Part shown: positions 24,472 to 32,515 of the stretch, in pieces | Layout of the letters: every line of letters starts with the position of its first letter | How positions within the stretch are numbered: the first letter of the stretch is position 1 | Assembly: GCA_900315125.1 (NCBI GenBank) | Contig: OMXT01000098.1 | Span: 1-46,983 of the forward strand | Source of the DNA: an uncultured Eubacteriales bacterium | GTDB lineage: Bacteria; Bacillota; Clostridia; Peptostreptococcales; Anaerovoracaceae | Direction: 5' to 3' | Length of the DNA stretch: 46,983 nt | Program-made: the position numbers and the translations under genes | Notes under the pieces: generated by a model | What the model saw: only the letters and a program-made list of their open reading frames with translations | Databases searched by the model: none | What the model was told of the DNA's origin: nothing

Positions 24472-25029
24472 ATGACAGACAGCAGACAGGAGACAGTCAT
24501 CGTACTGACCGGGAGTCCCCGGAAGAAGGGCAACTGCGCCATACTCGCGGATCAGATGATCCAGGAACTGAAGAAATGCGGCAAGAACGTCATTCGTTTT
24601 GACGCCGCCGACATGAAGGTGGGACCATGCCACGCCTGCCTGACCTGCTTCGCCAGCGGAAAGCCCTGCAGCTTTGACGATGACTTTAATGCCTTCGCCC
24701 AGCAGCTGGAGAAGGCGGACGGCATCGTCTACATCATGCCCCTCTACTGGTTCGGCATACCCGCTCCTTTGAAGGCAGTCATGGATAAATGCTACTGTTT
24801 CTTCCACACTGGTAAAGATCTTTCCGGAAAGAAATGTGCATTGGTATCCGTCTGCGGTCTCCGCAAAGGCAGCGCGTTTATGGGAACATTCTATACATTC
24901 CAGCGGATATTCCACATCCTTCACTGGAACAACGTGGGCAACGTGCTGATCACAACAGTCAACGAGCCCGGCGATGTGCTGAACACCGACGGACCGGAGC
25001 GCGTCCGCAGGCTGGCGCATAAATTCTAA
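24472..25029 (+). CDS. Flavodoxin-fold NAD(P)H-dependent oxidoreductase
   Basis: 185-residue FMN protein of the NADPH-dependent FMN reductase/iron-sulfur-flavoprotein group. TGSPRKKGNC is the FMN phosphate loop, CHACLTCFASGKPC is a cysteine group that may hold a cluster, and MPLYWFGIPAPLKAVMDKCY is the second FMN region. The ATG at 24472 follows GGAAGGAATATA; an in-frame ATG at 24427 precedes the ribosome site. It resembles the BMC-linked gene at 3895. It stands alone, followed by a terminator. Confidence 0.85.
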   Translation: MTDSRQETVIVLTGSPRKKGNCAILADQMIQELKKCGKNVIRFDAADMKVGPCHACLTCFASGKPCSFDDDFNAFAQQLEKADGIVYIMPLYWFGIPAPLKAVMDKCYCFFHTGKDLSGKKCALVSVCGLRKGSAFMGTFYTFQRIFHILHWNNVGNVLITTVNEPGDVLNTDGPERVRRLAHKF

Positions 25030-25063
25030 TCAATATTGAGCATTATTAGAAATTAATAAAGAT

Positions 25064-25100
25064 AAAGGATCGCCTTACTAAGCAGAGCGGTCCTTTTTTA
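25064..25100 (+). terminator. Terminator after the plus-strand flavoprotein gene
   Basis: AAGGATCGC (25065-25073) pairs with GCGGTCCTT (25087-25095) with one wobble, and is followed by six Ts. It shields the repeat array that follows from transcription. Confidence 0.85.
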
Positions 25101-25129
25101 TCTTGCAAATTATTATTCGAGATGACCCA

Positions 25130-25482
25130 GGCAGATCCAGTACAGTAAAACACTCTACCCTGCCCATGTAATGACTCGTGGGTAGATAACCATCCGCCGC
25201 TGAGAGCGCTCGGGTAGACCTAAAATGGTAAAACAGGGTCTACCCTGCTCACGAAATCACCCGCGGGTAGACAACCACCTGCCACTGAGAGCGCTAGGGT
25301 AGATCCAGAACAGTAAAATACTCTACCCTGCCCTTGTAATAGCCGGGGGGTAGATAACCCTCCGCTACTGGGAGTGCTCGGGTAGACCTATAATGGTAAA
25401 ATAAGGTCTACCCTGCTCACGAAGTCGCCTGCGGGTAGACAACCTGCTGCCACTGAGGGCGCTCGGGTAGACCCAGAACAGC
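25130..25482. repeat. Tandem array of about 84-bp units, alternating A-B-A-B
   Basis: Units begin at about 25130, 25212, 25297, 25380 and (partial) 25465, giving lengths 82-83, 85, 83 and 85. Units 1 and 3 resemble each other (A), as do 2 and 4 (B). Each contains GGGTAGA, then TCTACCC, then GGGTAGA. In B units, GGGTAGACC and GGTCTACCC form a perfect 9-bp dyad around 16 bases. No open reading frame is supported. The array fills the gap between two convergent terminators. Confidence 0.85.
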
Positions 25483-25510
25483 GCACGCGTTCCACCGCTG
25501 AAGATCTCAC

Positions 25511-25540
25511 AAAGAAAAAGACCGCCCATCCGAGGCGGCC
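25511..25540 (-). terminator. Terminator after the gene at 25560-26507
   Basis: CCGCC (25522-25526) pairs with GGCGG (25534-25538), with a further G-C pair beyond a mismatch. The minus strand then runs TCTTTTTCTTT. It faces the plus-strand terminator at 25064, with the repeat array in between. Confidence 0.78.
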
Positions 25541-25559
25541 AATTCAGCAGTTCAATAAA

Positions 25560-26507
25560 TCACACATCTTTATTTTCCAGGATCCGACCAGCGGGCAGTT
25601 CCTTTTCCGCTATCAGGTTCTGGATATCTTCCATCACGATGCTTGCATACTTGTAATATGCCGCACCGGACCGGGGAACGGGATACTGCTTCTCTGTAAA
25701 GGGCGGAAGGCCCTCTGCAACCCTTGCTTCATTCGCCCGTTCGCGCTCCGCAGCCAGTTCTTCCCTGCTGACCTGAACATAAAGCTCATACTCCGCAGGC
25801 TGCTCCACGTAGAAAACGTTCTCGGTAAACATGCGGCGGTCTTCGCTCATGACGATCCGTCCGGGAGCGCCGGCAGGCTGCGTGTCAGGAGCATATTCCC
25901 AGACCTGCTCTTTTTCTTCCCGGCTTACCAGGCGGTACGTAACCGTAGCCGGCACAGATACAAGTCTGGCATGCTCCGCCGACGCCTCTGCCTTCTCCCG
26001 GCGCCGCTGCGCGGCGCTCTGCCGGGAGACCCGCTCCTCTGCCAGCGCTGCCGATTCTGAGCCCGTTAACTCATTCACCAAAAGACAGAACACGGATCCA
26101 TTCTTTTTCTTCTCGCGGATCGCAGCCGGATACTGCTTTCTCCTGCCCGGAGCATATTTGCGGCACAGGTGCTCCAGAATCCGGTCTTCCGCTTCCGGAC
26201 CCAGGTCCGCAGCAAGCGCAAGACGACCTCTTGCCTGCACGACCCGCCGATCGATCCGAAACTCGCCAGACCTGGGGCGTTCCTCATCCATGGCGGTAAA
26301 ACATGCAGTGCAGGCATTCTCAACGAGCCGCCGAACCAGCTCCCGATCATCGTTCCAGAATCCGATCTTCCCGTCGGAATACGCAAACCCCGTCACCATC
26401 GTCTCCAGCTGCCCATCCGTTGTCACGACGCTCAAGACGCCAGACAGTGCAAACTCCAGAACGCGGGAGCAGGCTCCCGCGTTCAGTAATATTCTATCGT
26501 TTTTCAT
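25560..26507 (-). CDS. Unknown protein, possible FMN-binding split-barrel N-terminus
   Basis: 315 residues, not recognised. The first 130 residues (ALSGVLSVVTTDGQLETMVT, IGFWNDDRELVRRL) vaguely fit a pyridoxamine-phosphate-oxidase-like split barrel; this is weak. The middle (about 150-185) is an Arg/Glu/Ala-rich helix, the C-terminal third is mixed. It begins six bases after the flavodiiron gene, so the two are probably one transcript. A redox role is plausible only from that context. Confidence 0.7.
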   Translation of the reverse strand: MKNDRILLNAGACSRVLEFALSGVLSVVTTDGQLETMVTGFAYSDGKIGFWNDDRELVRRLVENACTACFTAMDEERPRSGEFRIDRRVVQARGRLALAADLGPEAEDRILEHLCRKYAPGRRKQYPAAIREKKKNGSVFCLLVNELTGSESAALAEERVSRQSAAQRRREKAEASAEHARLVSVPATVTYRLVSREEKEQVWEYAPDTQPAGAPGRIVMSEDRRMFTENVFYVEQPAEYELYVQVSREELAAERERANEARVAEGLPPFTEKQYPVPRSGAAYYKYASIVMEDIQNLIAEKELPAGRILENKDV

Positions 26508-26513
26508 ATCAGA

Positions 26514-28397
26514 TCAGCCCATCTTGACGAAATCTGCGGCTCCGTGCTTGCACAGCGGGCAGATGAAGTCAGGAGGCAGCTCCTCGCCTTCATAAACATA
26601 TCCGCAGACGCTGCATACCCAGCCCTTGACCTTCTTCTCAGGCTGCGGCTTGATGTTCGCCTGATAGTAGTTATATGTAACGGTCGGAACCGTGTTGAGA
26701 ACAGCAGACTGAGTCACCTCGCAGATGAACATCCAGTGGGTGCCCATATCTACGGTTCCAGTTACCTTCAGAGACATGAATCCGTTGGCATAACGGGTCA
26801 GGTAAGGCAGACCGTTGGCAGATCTCGCGCAGTACTCAAAGCCCTCGAACTTGTTGGCATCTCTGCCGGACTGGAATCCGAACCGCTGGAATACGCTGAA
26901 AGGCACATCCTCGTTCAATGTGCAGACATTCAGATAACCGGTCCTGCGGATCACGTCGCAGGAGTAATTCTTCTTGTTGATGTTGACGGCAATGCGGTTC
27001 GGGTTATCGCTGACCTGAGAAACTGTATTGACGATAAGTCCGTTGTCCCTGACGCCGTCATTGCATGTAACGACATAGAGACCGTAGCCGATCTTGAACA
27101 GAGCTGCCTGCTCCACTGCCGGTGCTCCGGTCTGGGGGAGCATGCCGTAGCCCAGCGCCAGCTCATCTGCCAGAGCCATCAGCTTCTCTGTGGTCTGGTC
27201 GTTCAGAGCGGACTTGATGGTCACGTTATTCTTAGCGAAGCGAATCTTATCACAGCCGGCGAACTTGCCCTTCATGATGGCATTGGCTGCCGGCGCCCAT
27301 GTTCCGTTCTCGATCAGGGCAACTCTTCTGTTCTGGAAGTTCCTCTCCGTCAGATGATCGATATAATCTCTCATGAAGGGGAAGATCTCTCCGTTATATG
27401 TGGTCGTCGCGAGAACCAGCGTATCGTAGCGGAATGCATCTTCTACCGCCTCTGCCATATCGTCTCTAGCCAGGTCGTGGACGGGCACTTCCGGAACGCC
27501 TCTCTGAATCAGCGCATCGCGCAGCTTCATCACCGCGTCCTTGGTATGACCGTATACAGATGTGTAGCAGATCACCGTGCCCTGGGATTCCGGACGGTAG
27601 CTGCTCCATGTATCGTAGAGTCCCAGGTAATGTCCCAGATTCTCTGTGAGCACAGGTCCGTGCAGCGGGCAGATCATGCGGATATCCAGGCCGGACGCCT
27701 TCTTCAGTACATCCTGCACCGGCTGTCCGTACTTGCCTACGATGCCGATATAGTAGCGGCGCGCTTCGCAGTCCCACTCCTCGTCAACGTCCAGGGCTCC
27801 GAATTTTCCGAATCCGTCTGCGGAGAACAAAGCCTTGTCGGTCGATTCATAGGTCATCATGACCTCTGGCCAGTGGACCATGGGCGCAAAGACGAAGTTC
27901 AGCACATGGCTGCCAAGAGACAGGCTGTCTCCCTCATTTACAGTCAGCTTATTCTTGATCTCCAGCGTGGGGAAGAACTGGCCGATCATCGTAAAGATCT
28001 GTTCATTCGCCACGACTGTCGTATCCGGGTATTTCTCACAGAATGCCTGGATGGACGCCGAGTGATCCGGTTCCATGTGCTGGACCACCAGGTAATCCGG
28101 CTGTCCGCCCGGCGTTCCGAAGGAACCCGGCGACTGGTTCAGGAAATCAGCGAAGAGATCCGAGAAAGGAGCCTTGACTGCTGCAGGCCGCTCCTGCTGC
28201 AGCAATGCTGCGATATTGCCCAGCCATTCCCCGGTCTTGCTCTCTGCTACCGTGTCCATAACAGCGATCTTACTGTCCAGGATCACGTAGGAATTATAAG
28301 CCATGCCATTCGGTACGACATACTGACCTTCAAAAAGGTCTACGTCATGATCGTTTACGCCTACGTAAACGATTGCGTCTGTCAGTTTCTGTATCAT
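26514..28397 (-). CDS. Four-domain flavodiiron protein (FDP, flavodoxin, flavin reductase, rubredoxin)
   Basis: Reduces O2 (or NO) to water (or N2O) to protect an anaerobe. The metallo-beta-lactamase-like domain has the diiron ligands HxExDH at H107-H112. A flavodoxin domain (about 290-430, TSVYGHTKDAV) comes next. A flavin-reductase-like domain (435-570) and a C-terminal rubredoxin (CSVCG...CPLC, about 585-620) are fused. All parts needed to take electrons from NAD(P)H to oxygen are in one chain. The start at 28397 follows AAGGAGAATATA; the upstream ATG at 28418 is unlikely. Confidence 0.93.
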   Translation of the reverse strand: MIQKLTDAIVYVGVNDHDVDLFEGQYVVPNGMAYNSYVILDSKIAVMDTVAESKTGEWLGNIAALLQQERPAAVKAPFSDLFADFLNQSPGSFGTPGGQPDYLVVQHMEPDHSASIQAFCEKYPDTTVVANEQIFTMIGQFFPTLEIKNKLTVNEGDSLSLGSHVLNFVFAPMVHWPEVMMTYESTDKALFSADGFGKFGALDVDEEWDCEARRYYIGIVGKYGQPVQDVLKKASGLDIRMICPLHGPVLTENLGHYLGLYDTWSSYRPESQGTVICYTSVYGHTKDAVMKLRDALIQRGVPEVPVHDLARDDMAEAVEDAFRYDTLVLATTTYNGEIFPFMRDYIDHLTERNFQNRRVALIENGTWAPAANAIMKGKFAGCDKIRFAKNNVTIKSALNDQTTEKLMALADELALGYGMLPQTGAPAVEQAALFKIGYGLYVVTCNDGVRDNGLIVNTVSQVSDNPNRIAVNINKKNYSCDVIRRTGYLNVCTLNEDVPFSVFQRFGFQSGRDANKFEGFEYCARSANGLPYLTRYANGFMSLKVTGTVDMGTHWMFICEVTQSAVLNTVPTVTYNYYQANIKPQPEKKVKGWVCSVCGYVYEGEELPPDFICPLCKHGAADFVKMG

Positions 28398-28467
28398 TAT
28401 ATTCTCCTTATCTGGCATACATACACAGGCGGATCTCCGCCTCGTTCGTCACGTCCGATGATTATTC

Positions 28468-28499
28468 ATTATACACTAATCCTGACAAAAAGTAATCAA
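28468..28499 (-). promoter_or_regulatory. Promoter of the flavodiiron gene
   Basis: A perfect TATAAT (28468-28473, minus strand) lies 70 bases before the start. The -35 is unclear: TTACTT at 16 bases or TTGATT at 20 bases. The poor -35 could mean activator dependence. Confidence 0.55.
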
Positions 28500-28687
28500 G
28501 TGATATTCATATTTCAGCATGATTTTGCAAAATTACAGAACCTTCCAGAAGCAGACGTGCCTGCCGTACTCACCGGGGTTCCGCCGGTCAGGATTTTGTG
28601 ATAAAATCAATACAGCAGATTCATGCTTTAATCACATAATTCGTGTAGATTTTAAATAGGTCATACACCGATTCGGGAGGAACTGAT

Positions 28688-29365
28688 ATGTATAAATTAC
28701 TTGTTGTCGACGATGAACCCAAGATCCGTGAGGTCATAAGAGAATACGCGGAATTCAACGGATATGAAGTAACAGAAGCCGGCGACGGCATGACTGCGGT
28801 GGGCCTGTGCAAGCTGAATGACTACGACCTGATCATCCTGGACATCATGATGCCCAAGCTTGACGGATTTTCCACCTGCAAGGAGATCAAGAAGATCAAG
28901 GACATCCCCATCATCATGCTCTCTGCCCGGGGTGAAGAGTACGACAAGCTCTTCGGATTTGAGCTGGGCATAGACGATTACGTCGTCAAGCCCTTCAGCC
29001 CCAAGGAACTGATGGCGCGGGTCAACGTCATCATTCAGCGGCGGAATGCCAGCACCCAGAACAAGTCGGACGTGCTGAAATTTAAGGGTCTGGAGATCAA
29101 CATCGCAGCCCGGACCGTTTCTGTGGACGGCACAAGGGTTGAACTGACGCCGAAAGAATACGACCTGCTGTTCTATCTCATTGAGAACCGAAACATCGCC
29201 CTGTCGAGGGATAAACTCCTGTCTGACATCTGGGGCTATGATTTCTTCGGTGATGACCGTACCATTGACACTCACATAAAGAACCTGCGCAACGCACTGG
29301 GTCCCTACCGGGATATGATCGTGACGCTGCGGGGAGTAGGATATAAATTTGAAGCCGATGAATAA
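28688..29365 (+). CDS. OmpR/PhoB-family response regulator
   Basis: 225-residue two-component regulator. The receiver domain has the acidic pair DDE (residues 8-10), phospho-acceptor Asp52 (LDIMMPKLDG) and the conserved Lys in VVKPF. The winged-helix DNA-binding domain includes LTPKEYDLLFYL and RGVGYKFE. GGGAGG precedes the ATG. It overlaps the sensor kinase gene. The signal cannot be read from the sequence. Confidence 0.96.
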   Translation: MYKLLVVDDEPKIREVIREYAEFNGYEVTEAGDGMTAVGLCKLNDYDLIILDIMMPKLDGFSTCKEIKKIKDIPIIMLSARGEEYDKLFGFELGIDDYVVKPFSPKELMARVNVIIQRRNASTQNKSDVLKFKGLEINIAARTVSVDGTRVELTPKEYDLLFYLIENRNIALSRDKLLSDIWGYDFFGDDRTIDTHIKNLRNALGPYRDMIVTLRGVGYKFEADE

Positions 29366-30908
29366 TCAGGATACCGCAGCGATCGCCGTTTTGGAAGACC
29401 AGGAGCAGGCTGCACAGGAACAGGCTGCCCGGGAGCAGAATGCAAACGAGCAGTCCAGATCAGAGCGAAAACTCCATATGCCCCACGTCCACAGCATAAG
29501 GTTCAAACTGTTTTGCATTTTCATTATCTTCGCTGTGATCCTTCTGGCGCTGATCTGGTTCCTGCAGATCTTCTTTCTCAATACATATTATGAGCAGATG
29601 AAGATCTCCGAGACCAGCAAGATCGCCAACCAGATCCGCAGCTCCTTTGCCTCCAGCGGATACGAGTATGAGGATCTTTACGAAAATGTCAAAAATGTCT
29701 CCCAGTCCAACGATCTTACCATTATGGTCATGGACAGCAAGGGGAATTTTACCATCAGCTCGGAGAACGGCGTGGACCGGCAGACGCCTGTGGCCTATCA
29801 GCGGTATTATACAGATATCGTCATGCTGTATGCCCGTCTGCAGGAGAGCAAGTTTGACAGTGTGACCAATATCAGCTCACAGAACGGGAAAAACCGCATG
29901 CTGGAGTTCGCCTGCCAGCTGGGCCAGGAAGATCCCAGCACCCTGTTCATCTTCTCCCCTCTCTATCCGGTGCGGTCCACCGTATCCATACTTAGGAACC
30001 AGCTGATGTATATCACCATCATATCCATACTGCTGGCCATGGCTTTGTCCCTGATCTTCTCCACGAGGATCTCCCGCCCGCTGAAGGCCATCACCGCGGC
30101 GGCGGCTCAGATGGGAAAAGGGGATTATAACGTGAAGTTCCGGGGCGGTCACTACTCAGAGATCGACGAGCTGGCCAAGACACTGACCCAGGCGGAAACG
30201 GAGCTGGCCAAGACGGACATGTACCAGAAGGATCTGATCGCCAACGTATCCCACGATCTGCGGACGCCTCTGACCATGGTCAAGTCCTACGCGGAAATGA
30301 TCCGGGATATTTCCGGTGAGAACCCGGCAAAGAGGAACGCCCATCTCCAGGTCATCATAGAAGAAGCGGACCGGCTGAACGTGCTGGTCAACGACATGCT
30401 GAACCTGTCCCGGATGCAGAACCGGACGATCCAGCTGGAGAAAACGACCTTTGACCTGGAAGACGCAGCCCATTCTATGCTGGCTTCCTATCGGATACTG
30501 AACGAGAGCGAGGGCTATCACATTAAGTTCACCTCCGATCCGCCTCCGCTGATCGTAAACGCGGATGAGCAGAAGATCAAGCAGGTGATGAATAACCTGG
30601 TAAACAATGCGGTGAAGTACTGCGGCGAGGACAAAGTCATCCTTGTCCGCCTCCAGAAAAAAGGAAAGAACGTCCGCTTTTCCGTAACGGATCACGGACA
30701 GGGCATTGCCCCGGATGAGATCGCTCACGTGTGGGAACGCTACTATAAATCCAGCACCCACCACGTCCGCCCCACGGACGGCAGCGGTCTGGGCCTCTCC
30801 ATCGTTAAGGAGATCCTGGCCATGCACCGGGCAGACTTCGACGTGGAGTCCCAGCTTGGTAAAGGCAGCACCTTCTGGTTTGAACTCCCGCTGGAGAAGA
30901 CACGCTGA
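29358..30908 (+). CDS. Membrane sensor histidine kinase
   Basis: About 516 residues. A Gln/Ala/Glu-rich cytoplasmic head (1-45) is followed by TM1 (about 50-74), an extracytoplasmic sensor domain of roughly 140 residues, and TM2 (LMYITIISILLAMALSL). HAMP, the HisKA box NVSHDLRTPLTM and the ATPase motifs NNLVNNAVKY, GQGIAPDE and GSGLGLSIV are all present. I start at ATG 29358, overlapping the regulator's stop; the in-frame TTG at 29349 is an alternative. The 45-residue low-complexity head is unusual. Confidence 0.94.
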   Translation: MNNQDTAAIAVLEDQEQAAQEQAAREQNANEQSRSERKLHMPHVHSIRFKLFCIFIIFAVILLALIWFLQIFFLNTYYEQMKISETSKIANQIRSSFASSGYEYEDLYENVKNVSQSNDLTIMVMDSKGNFTISSENGVDRQTPVAYQRYYTDIVMLYARLQESKFDSVTNISSQNGKNRMLEFACQLGQEDPSTLFIFSPLYPVRSTVSILRNQLMYITIISILLAMALSLIFSTRISRPLKAITAAAAQMGKGDYNVKFRGGHYSEIDELAKTLTQAETELAKTDMYQKDLIANVSHDLRTPLTMVKSYAEMIRDISGENPAKRNAHLQVIIEEADRLNVLVNDMLNLSRMQNRTIQLEKTTFDLEDAAHSMLASYRILNESEGYHIKFTSDPPPLIVNADEQKIKQVMNNLVNNAVKYCGEDKVILVRLQKKGKNVRFSVTDHGQGIAPDEIAHVWERYYKSSTHHVRPTDGSGLGLSIVKEILAMHRADFDVESQLGKGSTFWFELPLEKTR

Positions 30909-30933
30909 CGTAGAATCACTGACATGAAGCAGA

Positions 30934-30984
30934 AAGAGGACTGTCCCAAAAGGCCGAAATACCTTACGGGACGTCCTCTTTTTT
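30934..30984 (+). terminator. Terminator after the two-component system
   Basis: AGAGGAC...GTCCC on the left pairs with GGGAC GTCCTCT on the right, followed by six Ts (TTTTTTCG). This is a long strong hairpin on the plus strand just after the kinase stop codon. Confidence 0.88.
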
Positions 30985-31012
30985 CGTGCTCTGTATTATT
31001 TACAGTCCGGTG

Positions 31013-32419
31013 TCATTCGCCCCGGAACTTCGCCACGGCCTCTGACAGCGTCCGTACTCCGATCACTTCTATTCCGGATGGCTTGCGCCGGATCCCGGCG
31101 GCGTTTTTCTGGGGCATGATGATCTGCTCATAGCCCAGCCTCCCCGCTTCCAGCGCGATCTTCTCCGCGTTCTGTATGGAGCGCAGCTCCCCGGTCAGTC
31201 CCACCTCGCCTACGGCGACGATCCGCCGGGGACAGACGATGCCCCGCAGTGAGGAATAAACAGCCAGAGCTACGGCCAGATCTACAGATGTGCTGTCCGG
31301 ACGGAGTCCGCCTACGATGTTCACGTAGACGTCCTGATTGCTGAGGTTCATACCCTGTTTCTTTTCCAGAACAGCCAGGATCATGCTCAGTCTCTGGTAA
31401 TCCACGCCTACCGACGTCCGCCGGGCGAATCCCACATTCGCCTGAGACGCCAGCGCCTGAATCTCCAGAAATACCGGACGGCTGCCTTCATAGACCGCTG
31501 TGATTACCGACCCTTCTGTCCCCGGCCCTGTGCTCTCCAGAAAACTGCCAGAAAGATTGCGGATCTCCGCCAGACCCCCTTCTTCCATATGGAAAGCGCC
31601 GATCTCGCTGGTCGTTCCGAACCGGTTCTTATATGCCCGCAGGATCCGGACCTCATGATCTCTCTCCCCGCTGAAGTGAAGCACGCAGTCCACCAGATGC
31701 TCCACGATCTTAGGACCTGCCAGTTCCCCGCTCTTCGTCACATGGGCTACGATAAATATGGGAATATTATCGGATTTCCCGATGCGCATGAGCATGTTTC
31801 CGCATGCCCGGACCTGTGAAACGCTGCCGGGTACCGAATCCAGTTCCTGGGTGTACATGGTCTGTATGGAATCTATGATCAGGAAGCGTGGCTTAACAGA
31901 CTCCACAGCCGCCACAGCATTCTCCATATTCGTCTCAGACAGCACATAAAGATCGTCGCTGATCTCCGGGCAGACCCGGTCTGCCCGCATCTTGATCTGC
32001 TCCTCCGATTCCTCGCCGGATACATAGAGCACCGGACCGCAGGTCCGGGCGATGTTTTCCGCCGCCTGAATGATGAGCGTGGACTTTCCGATGCCCGGCT
32101 CGCCGCTGATCAGCACAAGGGATCCCTGGACGAGACCGCCTCCAAGCACCCGGTTCAGCTCGCCGATTCCCGTATCGATCCGGTCCCGTTCCGCGGAACC
32201 CACCTTCTTCAGCATGCCGGGCCTGCCGCCGCTCCTGCCCGATCCGCCGGGAGCGGAGGAAACAGCGGATCCCCTGCGCCTGCTGTCATTTTCCGGTGTA
32301 TCTATGATTTTCTCCTCCACCATGGAGTTCCAGGCGCCGCAGATGCATCGCCCCATCCAGCGGGGGCTCTCGTAGCCGCACTCCTGGCAGACGAATACTG
32401 TTTTCGGTTTCTTAGCCAT
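31013..32419 (-). CDS. radA: RadA DNA repair protein
   Basis: 468-residue RecA-like ATPase helping branch migration in recombinational repair. The N-terminal zinc finger CQECG...CICGAW, Walker A GEPGIGKST, the RadA-specific KNRFG motif and the C-terminal Lon-like domain are all present. It follows the EF-G-like gene with a 96-base gap containing two hairpins. Confidence 0.97.
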   Translation of the reverse strand: MAKKPKTVFVCQECGYESPRWMGRCICGAWNSMVEEKIIDTPENDSRRRGSAVSSAPGGSGRSGGRPGMLKKVGSAERDRIDTGIGELNRVLGGGLVQGSLVLISGEPGIGKSTLIIQAAENIARTCGPVLYVSGEESEEQIKMRADRVCPEISDDLYVLSETNMENAVAAVESVKPRFLIIDSIQTMYTQELDSVPGSVSQVRACGNMLMRIGKSDNIPIFIVAHVTKSGELAGPKIVEHLVDCVLHFSGERDHEVRILRAYKNRFGTTSEIGAFHMEEGGLAEIRNLSGSFLESTGPGTEGSVITAVYEGSRPVFLEIQALASQANVGFARRTSVGVDYQRLSMILAVLEKKQGMNLSNQDVYVNIVGGLRPDSTSVDLAVALAVYSSLRGIVCPRRIVAVGEVGLTGELRSIQNAEKIALEAGRLGYEQIIMPQKNAAGIRRKPSGIEVIGVRTLSEAVAKFRGE

Positions 32420-32459
32420 ATATGATAATCTCTCTTTTCCCTAACATCCTGAAATATGC

Positions 32460-32489
32460 GGAGAGCAGGCGCCTCTGCGCCTGCTCTCC
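32460..32489. terminator. 13-bp perfect hairpin between the EF-G-like gene and radA
   Basis: Bases 32460-32472 (GGAGAGCAGGCGC) pair perfectly with 32477-32489 around CTCT. A second small hairpin (ACAGCC/GGCTGT) lies nearer the EF-G-like stop. There is no T tract on the minus strand, so it may be a processing or RNA-stability element as easily as a terminator. Confidence 0.55.
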
Positions 32490-32515
32490 ATACAGCCAGT
32501 AATCCTTCCGGCTGT

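Noticed and set aside
25130-25482. CRISPR array
   Set aside because: Units of about 84 bp are similar throughout with no unique spacers, the shared arms are only 7-9 bp, and there are no cas genes.
26544-28601. Long plus-strand open frame opposite the flavodiiron gene
   Set aside because: It is the antisense shadow of a recognisable multi-domain protein and has no family motif or ribosome site.
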